Positions 44,215-55,153 of a stretch of DNA of 64,000 nt are shown in pieces. Each line of letters begins with the position of its first letter. Within the stretch, counting starts at the first letter, position 1. The notes beneath the pieces are model-generated. The model searched no databases, was not told the origin of the DNA, and worked only from the letters and a program-made list of their open reading frames with translations. The DNA is from Bromus sterilis (taxonomy: Eukaryota > Streptophyta > Magnoliopsida > Poales > Poaceae), in contig OX465595.1 of assembly GCA_950022295.1 (NCBI GenBank), forward strand, positions 119,290,270 through 119,354,269, read 5' to 3'. A program made the translations under genes and the position numbers.

Positions 44215-45170
44215 CTACAAGGTTGGATTCACAATGATACAATTTAGACTTTTGTTCATAATGTGGAGTTTCAATTTACTCTTAAAATTCTAGAAAGCTC
44301 CCACTTAGATAAACACCTCTCAATTTAACTAAGTGATTACACAATCCCAGCCCCATACCTCCCCTGATATGTACGGCCCAGTATGCGAACCAGGTAGGCC
44401 TCTAAGCCAATCACATCAGTCATGTGACTCGTGCTCGACCTTTCGGTCTTCTGTGTTCCAGGCCCGCATCTACATACGTCAAGCCTGCCAATCGAACCTT
44501 GATGTTAGCTGTTCAGGCAAGGCCATATCTGCATATGCCAGGCTCGCCGAACCCAACCTCATGCGAGCTCCGTTGAATATGTAGGACAACTCCGGTATGT
44601 ACGGAGCGTCAGGCCATATGGGAGAACCTTCCAGGTGGTGCCCATCAAAAGGGAGAACACAATGTTGGTATTGTGAGAGATGGTCCTGTTTCGTGCTACC
44701 GTCGATATATCTAGCATACTAGCATAAAACAGGAAGTAAAACTTTAAATCATACAACCTATGATCCCCCTTCATGCAAAGCAAAGTTAAAACGTCTTTCT
44801 ACTTTAGCTTGTGCAAGTTTTACGTGGCTGCTAGGGGTTTCGAGTGAGAGAACCGATTTCTATCCTGCGAAAAACATGCCACAACACCGTCTCTTATCCG
44901 TCTCTATTACACCCCTGTCGGGGCCCTCCGTTGCAAACATCTTTGCATCGCTAATGCAGAGAGACAGACACCCCCCCAGCCACTTTATATGGTACAAGCC
45001 ATATGTCAAGCGTGGAACCAGTCTCGCGTAAACGCGTAATGTCGGTCGGGGGCCGCTTCATCAAACATTGCCGCAATGCTCAATGAGTACATGTGGGAGG
45101 GTAACGAATGAAGATTCGATGCCCACATCCTACATGTGTTCTATCCGTACAATACATCTACGCATAGCTA
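44215..45170 (-). other. 5' untranslated leader of copia B
   Basis: About 950 bases lie between the primer site and the gag ATG on the reverse strand. No supported ORF; this is where packaging and dimerisation signals would be expected, but I cannot identify them. Confidence 0.6.
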
Positions 45171-45182
45171 GCTCTGATACCA
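45171..45182 (-). other. Primer binding site of copia B (tRNA-iMet type)
   Basis: The reverse strand reads TGGTATCAGAGC, one base after the LTR end. It shows that the right-hand LTR is the 5' LTR. Confidence 0.92.
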
Positions 45183-45183
45183 C

Positions 45184-46898
45184 TGTTGGGATACGGGGCA
45201 GAAAACACAAATTTTTCACACCTACGGTACCCGAACCCAAGATCTATGCTATGGCGATGTAAAGTAACGGAGGGAATCGGTGTTCATACCTTTGAAGACC
45301 GAAAGCGGGAAACGTTCTTACGAACGTGGTTGGCGTAGACTCAGAACTACGACCTCCCTGTCGTGTAGAAGACCACCACCGGCGAGGATGACTCCCGGTA
45401 GACCTCCAGCGACGAAGCAGCACCACAGGTGTAGTGCCTCGAAGAGATTATACATGTACGGCACAATCGATGTTCCTCCCGGGCTCCGAACCAGGCGAGC
45501 AGCGGAAAGAAGACGGCTACGGATCCCGACTCCGGCAGAGCGACGGCCTGCCTTATGGTGGAGAACTCCAATCTTGGTGCAGACTCCAAACAAGGGGAGT
45601 CCACTTCCGGAAATGGAGAAGGAAGAAGAAGGAGATCAATTGTTGTATGGAAAAAGGGGGGTCTACCCCTCTATATAAAGGCCAAGGGGGGGTGTGATCC
45701 CTCTTCCCTCCCCCATGTGGGACTAAACCCCCAAGGGGGGAGGGGTGCGCCGGCCAAGGGGGGGTTGGGGCCCACCCCTTGGCGCCAAGCCCAAGGGGGG
45801 GAACCCCCTCCTCCCCTAATGGGCCTCTAAGGCCCATATAGCCATTTTTCCATTATTTTAATTATTTAATAAGTTTTAAATATTTAATTCAGATAATTAA
45901 ATAATAAAAAACATTATTAAAACAATTAAACTTTATTTTGAACTATTCAAAATGTCCGGAAACCATTCCGTCCTCCTCCGGAACTATTCCGGTGATTTCT
46001 CCTATTTCACCGATTGATCCCGTAACTGTCCTATGCATCGATTGCCCTTAAGTGTAACACCCTAACGGTCCGGGAAACAACAGACATGGTCGAGACTCTT
46101 CTCATTGACCAATGACTAGTCAGTTGGACCTGGTTACAATCCTTGACAGCCCCTGCGCTTCCATCGAATGAGCTTCGATCGCTTTTGGAAACCGTTAACG
46201 ATACGACGTAATCCCTTTGTTCTGCGGTACCTTGTTTGTCCGAGGTTTGATCGTCGGTATCCCACATACCGTGTTCACATCTCGTTCACGACAAACAACT
46301 TCTCTCGTCCATGATCATTGCATCTCTTTGTGACCTAGTCACGTCCTTGCAAGGGTTGATGCAATATCACCGAGTGGGCCCAGAGTACCTGTCCTGTCAT
46401 AAGGACTGACAAATCCCGCTTTGAACTATTAACATACTCATCAACCATCTATTTTGGAATACCCAAAGTGCACCGTTATAGCCAGCATATTTCAGTCAGG
46501 CGGTGGGATACAAATCAAAGTCTCCTCATAGATCGTGATTACGTATGATCATTACGGTCTAAGGACTAAGCCATACGTTACAAAGTCATAGCAACGCTGA
46601 ACTATGTGACTCGATCACATTGCATTACTTTAGGTGGGTGTCTGTCCATCACATCATTCCCCTAATGATATGACCTCATTGTCAATGGACTTAAGTGTCG
46701 CCATGATCAGGAAAGCTTGATCAATCAATTGCCCAATGAGATAGTTTACCCGAGTTAAACTACGGACCATGTTTTATACTACACCTGTATTAGTATTTCC
46801 AAGTAATACAGTTATAGCACAATATAAAACGTATTATGAACAAAACGGATATGTGACAAATATCTTTATTAATTTGTCTCTAGGGCACATATCCAACA
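45184..46898 (-). repeat. 5' LTR of copia B (right end in this window)
   Basis: 1,715 bp, the same length as 38437-40151. The differences I noted are single bases, two of them adjacent (near 46717). No indel was seen. Confidence 0.93.
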
Positions 46899-46961
46899 AA
46901 CACCACTAGAGAAATAACAACACAACTTAAATATTCATTGAAATATTCCACTTTAAAGTAT
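46899..46961 (-). mobile_element. Athila-like LTR piece 3, reverse strand
   Basis: On the reverse strand this reads GAATATTTAAGTTGTGTTGT up to GTGGTGTT, matching the gypsy B LTR around 47749-47784. It is the continuation of piece 2 beyond copia B and stops where gypsy B seems to begin. Confidence 0.65.
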
Positions 46962-48391
46962 TGTTCTTATATTGTTTTGGCTTGTTTAACACAGTTTACA
47001 ACTTTCCGGTGCCGAAGCAGCAGAACCAGAATTCAGCGGTGAAAAGTGGACACCAAGTTGCTGAATCAGATCAAGTCCAAATGCGATGAAAATTTACGGG
47101 GAGCGTTTTTATGGGAATTGACTGGGGATCACCGAAGACAGAGGTGAGGGGACCCACCAGGCAGCCAGAAGGGTGCCTGGCGCGGCCCCCCTCCTTGCCG
47201 CGCCAGGCACCCTCCTGGATGCCTGGTGGCCCCCCTCGGTGACCCCTCTCGCCTATAAGACCCCCCTGGGGTGAAAACCCTAAGAAGAGGAGAGTTTCTG
47301 TGTTTCGCCGCAGCCACAGGGCGGAAACCTACAGAGGAGAAAATCCATCTCCGACGGGAAGATTCCGCCAGGGAGATCACCTCCCGAAAGGGGAGATCGT
47401 CGCCAGCATCATCATCATCGTCACTGGCATCATCGAGATCATCATCAATATCATCCCCAACATCAGCACCATCTCCATCTCCATCCCATCTCATCTCACA
47501 ATTGCAACTTGTGTTGTAATCCGTACTATCTATCATCTCTACTCTGTTGGTGTTGATTACTATTTTGTGGTGAATGCTATTGAGTTTTGTTGGAGAAGTA
47601 TCATTGTGTCCAGATTGTTTGCCACCCATCTATCACCTCTGATCATGATCTCTTTTATGTCTTGTGAGTAGTTACTTTAGTTCTTGAGGACATGGGAGAA
47701 GTCTAGTTGTTAGTAGTCATATGATGTTGAAGTAATTTGTGTTGTTTGATATTTAAGTTGTGTTGTTATTTTCCTAATGGTGTTGTGTGAGTCGAACACT
47801 CAACACTTCGCCTTCTTAAGGACCTAGGGGAATACATTGTGTATTAAGAATGCTTATAGTGGGTTGCCGGAGTGACAGAAACCTGAACCCCAGTTTGCAC
47901 ACTTTTGCACAAGGGACTAATGGATCCTTGATCTTATTGTTGTGGTTAGGCTTTTCCTTAATTTATATCTTGTATTTGCGGATGCTTGCAATATGTTTAA
48001 TCATAAGAGTGCACTTATCTTAGTCTAGAAGGTGTGCTAGCACAGATCCAACACTTATCAGCACAACACTTGTTATCGATACGGAGTATGGTGAAAGCAC
48101 GTGACTACCTCTCCATGTGTCCTCAAGAACGCTTTAGTCTTTATAAGTTCAGTTGTCAGGCTTATCCTTTGCACAAAAGGATTGGGCCATTTGCTGCTCC
48201 TCGGTGCTAGTTACTTTGCTTGCTTTTATCTTATCGTTGCTTATATCGAAACCCCCTAAAAAGTTATCTTTCAGTGCTTGCTGTTATTCCTTGTCCAAAA
48301 TCACTTACCGGTACCTTTCGCTCCTCGTTGGGTTCGACACTCTTACTTATCGAAAATGCTACAATAGATCCCTTTACGTTGAGGGTCATCA
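46962..48391 (+). repeat. 5' LTR of gypsy B
   Basis: About 1,430 bp ending GGGTCATCA. U3 has a near-perfect palindrome (47154-47229) 25 bases before a TATA-like CCTATAAGA (47252-47260), followed by GTGAAAACCCTAAG. Its U5 is related to the reverse-strand LTR pieces at 14290 and 38204. The 5' boundary is uncertain. Confidence 0.7.
47154..47229. repeat. 33-bp stem palindrome in the gypsy B promoter
   Basis: The arms 47154-47186 and 47197-47229 pair at 31 of 33 positions around a 10-base C-rich loop. The core is GGTGCCTGGCGCGGC. It ends about 25 bases before the TATA box. Weaker versions occur in the gypsy A and C LTRs. Confidence 0.9.
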
Positions 48392-48403
48392 AGCTACGTT
48401 TTC

Positions 48404-48421
48404 TGGCGCCGTTGCCGGGGA
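48404..48421 (+). other. Primer binding site of gypsy B (tRNA-Asp type)
   Basis: A perfect TGGCGCCGTTGCCGGGGA lies 12 bases after the LTR end. Confidence 0.92.
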
Positions 48422-48502
48422 GCATAGTGCTATTGGTAAGTGAAGCTGGTAAGAAATTTGTATATCGTTGCTTTTATTTTGCTGTTGTTGTTCTTTGTCC
48501 GC

Positions 48503-48962
48503 ATGGACAACCTAGCTATTGGATCGTTGCTTATGGGGAAACGCCCCACATCTGTGGTGGTTGTACCTTCCCCTACTGAAATTGTGCCCTATAAAATACC
48601 AGCTGGTATTATCGATTGTGTCTTGGCTAATCGTTATGTAGGAGATAGACACCCCAGTGAACACTTGCTATATTTATCACAACTATGTTCATTATTTAAG
48701 CTTGCAGGTGTATCAAAGGAGTTTTTCATGAAGAAATTGTTCTCCGTATCGCTTATAGATAAAGCTTCAGATTGGTATAAGCTTCTCGATAACTCTCATT
48801 TGCTTGATTTGCATGAGCTTATGTCTCTCTTTTATATCAAGTTTTATCCTCTTCATGAAATTCATCGAGACAGGAATTATATCTCTAAATTTTGGTCTCG
48901 TGACGGAGAAAGCATCGCTCAAGCTTGGGGAGATTGAAATCTCTAATGCTCAAATGTCCTAT
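48503..48962 (+). pseudogene. gag: Gypsy B gag, first part (split by gypsy C)
   Basis: The ATG at 48503 opens MDNLAIGSLLMGKRPTSVVV, then YLSQLCSLFKLAGVSKEFF and DKASDWYKLLDNSHLLDLHE, a short gypsy capsid-type domain. A one-base deletion near 48929 causes a premature TGA (48935-48937); the correct frame (GRLKSLMLKCP) continues to the insertion site of gypsy C and resumes at 58343. Confidence 0.8.
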
Positions 48963-50346
48963 TGATACGTCTCAAACGTATCTACTTTTCCAAACACTTT
49001 TGCTATTGTTTTGCCCTCATTCTTGCATGATTTGGACGAAACTAACCCGGACTAACGCTGTTTTCAGCAGAGCTGCCTGTATGGCTTTATTGTGTGCAGG
49101 AAAATGGATTTTTAGACGTTCCAGAAAATTCCCAGAAAAATACCAGAAAATCCACGCACCCGAAGGAGCCAGAAGCCAGAAGTGGGACCAGAGGGGAGTC
49201 CTGGGGGCCCCAGGCGCCCCCCCTGGCGCGGCCAGGGGTGGGGTCGCGCCCTCTGGCCGCCTGGGCGCCTCCCCCCTCCTCTGGTGCCCTACCAAGACTC
49301 CTATTTATCCCCGTGACGGGAAAACCCCAGAACAGAAGTCGTTTTCCCAGTTTCCGTCGCGGAGCCGCTGCCACCCTCTGTTCTTCTTCGGGAGGGCTAA
49401 TCTGGAGGCTGATTTGGCCTCCGGAGAGGGGAGATCGTCGCCATCGTCATCACCATCACCACTCCATCCATCCTCCATGACTTCTCTTCACATGTGTGAG
49501 TAATTCCCTGCTGTAGGCAAAGGGGATGGTAGGGATTGGACGAGTTTGATCATGTAATAGTTCGTCTGATTGTTGGGGGCATGTTGCCTATCATCTAGAT
49601 TGGTGTTTATCTTCTTTGCTTCAACTTGTTGCTCTTAATGCTTGTCACTTTGGGCCCGAGTGCCATGTTTTCAGATCTGAACCCTATGTGTTTTCATGAA
49701 TATATTTGTGTTCTAGATCCTATCTATGAGTTGTATGCACCTATTATGGCCCGGAACCGGCGATCCCAAAGGTGACAGCTTGGGACACCAAAGGGGATGA
49801 TCCATAATTTGAGGATTCCATGTATCCATTGAGTTTATTGCTTTGTTACGGTGCTCTTTGACAGGAGCACCTTAATCTCCATAAGTTCCCTTTGGCCCCG
49901 TTCGTAGCGGGATGGTAGGACAAAAGATGTTGTGCAAGTTCTTATTGCAAGCACGCACAACTACCTACGTGATACATGCTTAATGTTTGATATTTGCCTA
50001 GATGATCATTGATTTTCTGTGTGCCTTGCCCCGTGTTAGAATTTATTACATGTTCACTCTCATCCATGCAGCGCCCAACCATCCATCTCCCTAGCCTACA
50101 GTGTTTTCAATCCTGCTGGTCATTAGTTGTTACTTTTGCTGTTACTTTTGCTGTTGCCACTATCATTATCCTATTACCATTACAACTTATCTTTTGTTGC
50201 AAGCAAGTATATTTCAGGTGCGGTTGAATTGACAACTCAATTGTCAAAGCTTATAAATACTCTTTGGCTCCCTGTGTGTCGAATCAATAAATTGGGTTAA
50301 CTTACCCGCGAAGACTATCTCGATCCCTTACGCCTGTGGGGCATCA
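48963..50346 (+). repeat. 5' LTR of gypsy C
   Basis: TGATACGTCTCAAACGTATC to GTGGGGCATCA. It contains a GC-rich imperfect palindrome (about 49197-49275) and a TATTTAT promoter motif near 49305. Confidence 0.92.
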
Positions 50347-50358
50347 AGCAGCGTTCTC

Positions 50359-50376
50359 TAGCGCCGTTGACGGGGA
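50359..50376 (+). other. Primer binding site of gypsy C, two mismatches
   Basis: TAGCGCCGTTGACGGGGA differs from the perfect tRNA-Asp site at positions 2 and 12. Because the mismatch at position 2 is inside the region copied from the tRNA, the changes probably arose after insertion. Confidence 0.85.
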
Positions 50377-50433
50377 GCATAGCAATATTTACAACTCTAC
50401 TTGAATAATCCTGCCTGCTGCACATCATCCGCT

Positions 50434-53111
50434 ATGGGTAAGAAAGGAGACCCCAAGGTCCCGATCTTACCATCCCGTACAAGAAAAGGTACTGTTCTGA
50501 ACACTAGTGCTACACTTGATTCACCTTCTGTTATGAGTAAGTTTACTTCACCACCACTACATGATGCTTCTATTGAGTCTGTCACTATGTCCGATACTTT
50601 TGATGATGCTTCCATTACTCTTGATGATGCTACTTTTCTTGGTCACTATATTGAAACTCAGACTGCTAAGGATGCAGCAGAATCCAAGACCGAGAACCCT
50701 GCTACCTATATTTCTACCTGCAAAACCTTTGGTTACCCGTGCTTAGATGAACTCAAGGAGAGAATCCTTGATGATGATTATGTTACTCTTGTTGATGATT
50801 TTTGCAGGGAACTCATAGAGTGTGTCGACTCTGACCCTGGTGCTGTTAAGGAGCTTCTCAAAAAGCACTCCATGAAGAACAAAGCTATTCCTGATCCTCA
50901 ATTTGCCACGTCTCCTATATGCATCACTGATCCTGATTATGATTTCTCTGTTGATCTTTCACTTATATCTACAGTCGAGGCTGACCCCTTTTATGGCAGA
51001 GAAAATGATGATGCTATAGCACACTTGACCAAACTCGCTGAGCTAGGTAACCTATTCACTACTGATGAGAAGATACGAAACTTCTATGTGGCCAAGCTTT
51101 TTCCTTTTTCTTTGAAGGAAGACGCTAAATCATGGTATGATGCACTACCCTATGGTTCCATTAAGAGTCCTCATGACTTGGTCCAATTCTTTGTTGATAA
51201 ATATTTCCCACCTCATCTGCAACATGCTGCTTTGCAAAGAATCTATAACTTTAAACAACTGCAGGATGAGCACCTCCCTAAAGCTTGGGGGAGGTTTTGT
51301 GATTTACTTAAGGTTATGCCGGGACATGAAATCCCCAAGAATGAACTGGTTGACATATTTTACGCTGGTTTAACCGATGAATCCAGATCCTATCTGGATA
51401 GTTGTGCTAGTTGTGTTTTCAGGGAAAGAACACCGGATGATGCAGAAGCATTAATGTGCAAAATTGCCAAGAACTATGAAGATTGGTCCATTCCTGAACC
51501 ACTTCTACCACCTAAAAAGAGGGGCATGCTTGTTCTGAACCCCGAAGATATGCAAGAAGAGAAGAAGTCTATAAAGGAGAAAGGTATTAAAGCCGAAGAC
51601 GTGAATAATTTACCGCCTATCGAGAAGTTGTGTGAGCCTACTACTCACCCTCCCTTGCTAGAGGTACACTCTCTATTAGACTTTACTGAAAGTGACATCC
51701 CTAAAGGTAAGCCTCCTGACCAATGCTTAGATGATCTTGATAATTTTATTGTTAAGCAAGACCATTTTAATAGGAAGTTACAAAGTCGGTTGCATGATAA
51801 CTCTCTTGCTATCAAAAGTTTGTGTGATGTTCTAGAAAGAACAGTTAATGATGTTAAATTTCTTGTTAAGCAGTTCATATGGTTCAAACTCAGCTTGAAC
51901 AAATTTCTAATGTGCAAAAAGATTTGCTTGCTAATAATACCAAACAGGACATACAAGCTTATGGCATCAAAACTAGGGGTGGAACACATACCCAGGACCC
52001 ACTCTATCCTGAGGGGCATCCAAAGAGGATCGAGCAAGATTCTCAAGTACAAGAAGAAGACGAGACTGTTAGCTCTTCGAAGAAGAAAAAGAATAAGAAA
52101 CATAAGGAGGCTGACAATCCCGATGATCCTATTGTAAGTGAAAAGCCAGCTGTTGATCCTAACAGCATATCTACCTCCGATGCTGAAACAGAAGACGGTG
52201 CCGAGCCTGAAGGAAAGGACGCGGAGAAGGATGATTCTCCCAAGTTAAGAGAAGAAGAAGCACCCGATAAACGCAAGAGGTACTCTAGAGAAGACTTCAT
52301 CTCAAGAAGACATGGGAAGGAAAGAGAACCATGGATACAGAAACCCATGCCCTTTCCAAGTAAGTCCCTCAAATCTAAATAAGAAGAGCATTATAATAAA
52401 TTTTGTTAATGGATGAAACCTCTTTTTCTTCAAATTCCTTTGGCTGATGCTATTAATTTACCTCCCTATTCGAAATATATGAAAGATATTGTTACTAATA
52501 AAATAAAAGTTCCTAATGAGGCAATATCTACTATGCTTGCTAACTACTCTTTCAGTGGCAAGATTCCTAAGAAGCTCGGTGATCCAGGTATACCCACCAT
52601 TCCTTGCTCCATAAAGAATAATTACGTCAGAACTGCTTTATGTGATCTTGGTGCAGGAGTGAGTGTTATGCCTTTCTCTCTCTACAAGAGGCTTTGTTTA
52701 GAGAAACTAATCCCTACAGATATCTCTCTTCAGATGGCTGACAAGTCAACAACTGTCCCCATTGGTATTTGTGAGGATGTTCCCGTTGAAGTTGCTAACT
52801 GTTTGATCCTTACAGATTTTGTTGTGCTTGACATGCCCGAGGATGAGAGCATGTCCATTATTCTTGGTAGACCTTTTCTTAACACCGCAGGTGCTATTAT
52901 TGATTGTAATAAAGGAAAGGTCACTTTCAACGTTTATGATAAAGAACACACGGTGTATTTTCCAAAGAAGATCGACAAGAGGCATGGCCTTAACTCTATA
53001 GAGAATATCGAGACCGTGAAGATTGGAGAATGGGAATGTCCACTACATGTGCACCACAAATACAAAACCATTATGGTGGGGACAATGTCCATTAAAGTAA
53101 AGGTGCAATGA
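50434..53111 (+). pseudogene. gag: Gypsy C gag and protease
   Basis: The ATG at 50434 opens about 480 codons of gag: an acidic start, then the Retrotrans_gag domain (RNFYVAKLFPFSLKEDAKSW, LVQFFVDKYFPPHLQHAALQ). A frameshift near 51880 moves the reading to a frame with a Lys/Glu-rich acidic tail. Stops at 52380-52382 and near 52410 interrupt it before the protease (52413-53111). The active-site loop reads TALCDLGAGVSVMPFSLY, i.e. Asp-Leu-Gly-Ala, normal for Athila-type proteases, and ILGRPFLNTAGAIIDC follows. The frame closes at 53109-53111 with no reverse transcriptase after it. Confidence 0.88.
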
Positions 53112-53899
53112 CCACTTCATAAGAGGTGAGACTTCTTGTTCTATATATCGCCGGTTCGTTGATAAGGCTTAATCAACCTTACTAGTGAGCTTGTTTTATA
53201 TAGGTAAAAAGTTAAGCTTGTTATGTTTTCATTTGCTTTAGCTTTCATTCTCTTTGCTGTACCAAGTTTTTGTATTTTTGAAGCTTCACAATACTAATCA
53301 CTGCTTTAAGTTTTCAGAAAGTTTTGCAGCTTTTTGAACTCCGAGAAATTTTCAACAGTGAAGTTTTCAGAAAAATTCCAGAAAAATAAAAATAAAAATT
53401 TCCATGCCGGGAGTGACCTAGAAGCACCTGGGGCTGACCAGGGGGGGCACCAGTGGCCCAGGCGGCCAGCTGGCGCGGCCTGCCCCCTGGCCGCGCCCAC
53501 AGGGCACCTGGGTCCCACAGGCCCCACTTCCAGGTATGTCTTCTTCCTCCTCCTTCCTCTCTCTCCAAAAACACGAGTTCTGCTCTAGTTCTTGCGTTCT
53601 TGCTGTCCTTGGAGGCGATTTTCGATCTCTCTCTACAGCCCACCATTCGAGCTGAAATTTTGAGAAAATACTCCCTGGTATGTAACTCCTCCACTCCTCC
53701 AATTAGATTTTTGATTGGTGGCCTCATTTGTGAGTATTTAGTAGCTCTTGGTGATGTTTATATGAGCTTGCATGCATGTGTAGAATTTTATTTTCCAAGT
53801 TTTGATGCAAGTTTATGCCTTAGGTAAGTGAGTTGAGTAGTTTGCCTTAACTCACTTTGTTTAAATCCTTGTTTTTGTAATTTGTCAAAAATTTCAGAA
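53112..53899 (+). other. Spacer before the env-like ORF: GC-rich palindrome and putative intron
   Basis: Noncoding DNA replaces the polymerase. It holds a GC-rich, partly palindromic block (about 53440-53515, GGCGCGGCC core) like that in the LTR promoters. A donor-like CAG/GTATGT follows at 53531-53539 and an acceptor-like ATTTCAG at 53891-53897, three bases before the env-like ATG. Splicing of the leader would be in line with how Athila env-like ORFs are thought to be expressed; no transcript evidence is available here. Confidence 0.5.
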
Positions 53900-55141
53900 A
53901 TGAGTTTGCTAGGAAGAGCAAAGGGGTGGCTTGGGAAGAAAAGGCCCGAGCGCTCCGATCGAGTTACAAGAGCTGCAGCTTCACCCTCGACTGCTAGGGT
54001 GAGCTACAACGAAGATCATGTGCCCTTAGAGTTGTTTGAGGACACAAATCCAGCACATGCAATGACTTTCCCGTGCGATGAATTCCTTGAAGCTGCTGGA
54101 ATTAAGGAGGGGTTCTATAATCTTTGTGCTAATGCAGGTCTGACGTGGCTCGCAACGTGCCGTTTTGCCCAGTATCAAAAAATCACCTCCTGTTTCATTA
54201 ACAGTTTTAGATATAACCTTGATGCTGGTTCTGTTGAGTTTAAAATTTACAATGATCTTTTGACCATGCCTTTGGAAAAGTTTTGTGAAATAATAGGTGT
54301 ACCGAATGTTGGACTGACGGCGAAGATGAGCTCTCAGCCCTCCGAGCTGAGAACCGTCTTCAACTCTCTCTGTAGCATGGATACAAGGGATATTCATCGG
54401 TCAAAGATCTCAAGTATCTTATTCCCACACCTCAGGTATTTTGCGTATTTTATTGCTAGAGGGGTGTTAGCTCGTGACAACACGAGCAACATATCTGCGC
54501 CGGATATTGCTATCCTGGCAACCGCCCTCTCAGGGAGGTTTGATTATAATGTGGGTGCCTTAATTGCTCGACGCCTTGCTATGAACGGTAACAAGGGAGA
54601 TTTATTTGGTGGCGTTTACTCCACACTTATCCTAGAGTCTCTTAATGGCACCCCACACCCCGATGATAAGCCTTTTACTTATTTAAGTTTTGATCTTGCT
54701 GCTATGAAAAGGAATAAGTTTGTTACCATGACTTCCGAGTTTGGTAACCTTGATTATATCTTGCGTTTCGAAGCTACCACAGAACGCAAGATCCGTCTAC
54801 CTGCACTTCTTTTGTTCGATTTTTCTCGCAGGAACGGATGGTCCTTTGATGTTACCCAGTTCGATGAGTTCGTGGTCCAGCATCAGTTTCATAACCCCAT
54901 GGAGGGGGTTGTGCCAGACGAGGAGGAGCATGGTGAGTTCCCACCTTTCCAGGGGAGACTGTCACCCAGTTGGGTGAAGGGTCTTCCTCTGCTTGGAGCG
55001 CGGATCCTTCTTCGTGGGAGGATCCGAGGACTTCGGTGTACGCACCGGAAGCCTCATACGACCCTTGGACTCACCAGTACTACCCTGGAGCAGGAGGCCC
55101 CTGGGGACATTAACTACTACCAACTTGGGCCAAAAGCCTAA
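53900..55141 (+). CDS. Athila-type env-like ORF of gypsy C, 413 codons, open
   Basis: The ATG at 53900 is chosen because it follows the acceptor-like site; a few codons upstream are also open. The protein starts with a basic segment, then has FPCDEFLEAAGIKEGFYNLC, TSCFINSFRYNLDAGSVEFK, LLTMPLEKFCEIIGVPNVGL and FAYFIARGVLARDN, the pattern of the Athila ORF family in plants. I see no signal peptide and only one weakly hydrophobic stretch, so a true envelope role is doubtful. The C-terminal 60 residues look irregular and may be out of the ancestral frame. It is uninterrupted, unlike the gag of the same element. Confidence 0.75.
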   Translation: MSLLGRAKGWLGKKRPERSDRVTRAAASPSTARVSYNEDHVPLELFEDTNPAHAMTFPCDEFLEAAGIKEGFYNLCANAGLTWLATCRFAQYQKITSCFINSFRYNLDAGSVEFKIYNDLLTMPLEKFCEIIGVPNVGLTAKMSSQPSELRTVFNSLCSMDTRDIHRSKISSILFPHLRYFAYFIARGVLARDNTSNISAPDIAILATALSGRFDYNVGALIARRLAMNGNKGDLFGGVYSTLILESLNGTPHPDDKPFTYLSFDLAAMKRNKFVTMTSEFGNLDYILRFEATTERKIRLPALLLFDFSRRNGWSFDVTQFDEFVVQHQFHNPMEGVVPDEEEHGEFPPFQGRLSPSWVKGLPLLGARILLRGRIRGLRCTHRKPHTTLGLTSTTLEQEAPGDINYYQLGPKA

Positions 55142-55153
55142 GCTTGGGGGAGT
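55140..55153 (+). other. Internal PPT-like motif, gypsy C
   Basis: AAGCTTGGGGGAGT is identical to the true polypurine tract at 56947-56960, but lies 1.8 kb upstream and overlaps the stop of the env-like ORF. Confidence 0.85.

Larger units (their letters stand above)
38437..46898 (-). mobile_element. Copia B: young, complete Ty1-copia element on the reverse strand
   Basis: The target duplication AACAC (38432-38436 and 46899-46903) is perfect. Both LTRs are 1,715 bp and differ at about 11 sites (0.6%) by eye. The internal region of 5,032 bp has primer site, gag, protease, integrase, reverse transcriptase, RNase H and PPT in copia order. The length of 8.46 kb and the TGTTGGATATGTGCCC start fit the BARE/Angela-type group; a clade call needs a tree. 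Despite its youth the coding region has at least two nonsense codons and two frameshifts. Confidence 0.92.

Noticed and set aside
46899..46961. Start of the gypsy B LTR at 46904
   Set aside because: These bases match, in reverse, the interior of the same LTR family and begin with the copia B target duplication, so they belong to the older reverse-strand LTR.
53900..55141. True envelope glycoprotein
   Set aside because: No signal peptide, furin-like site or convincing transmembrane anchor can be seen; the family is only called env-like by position.
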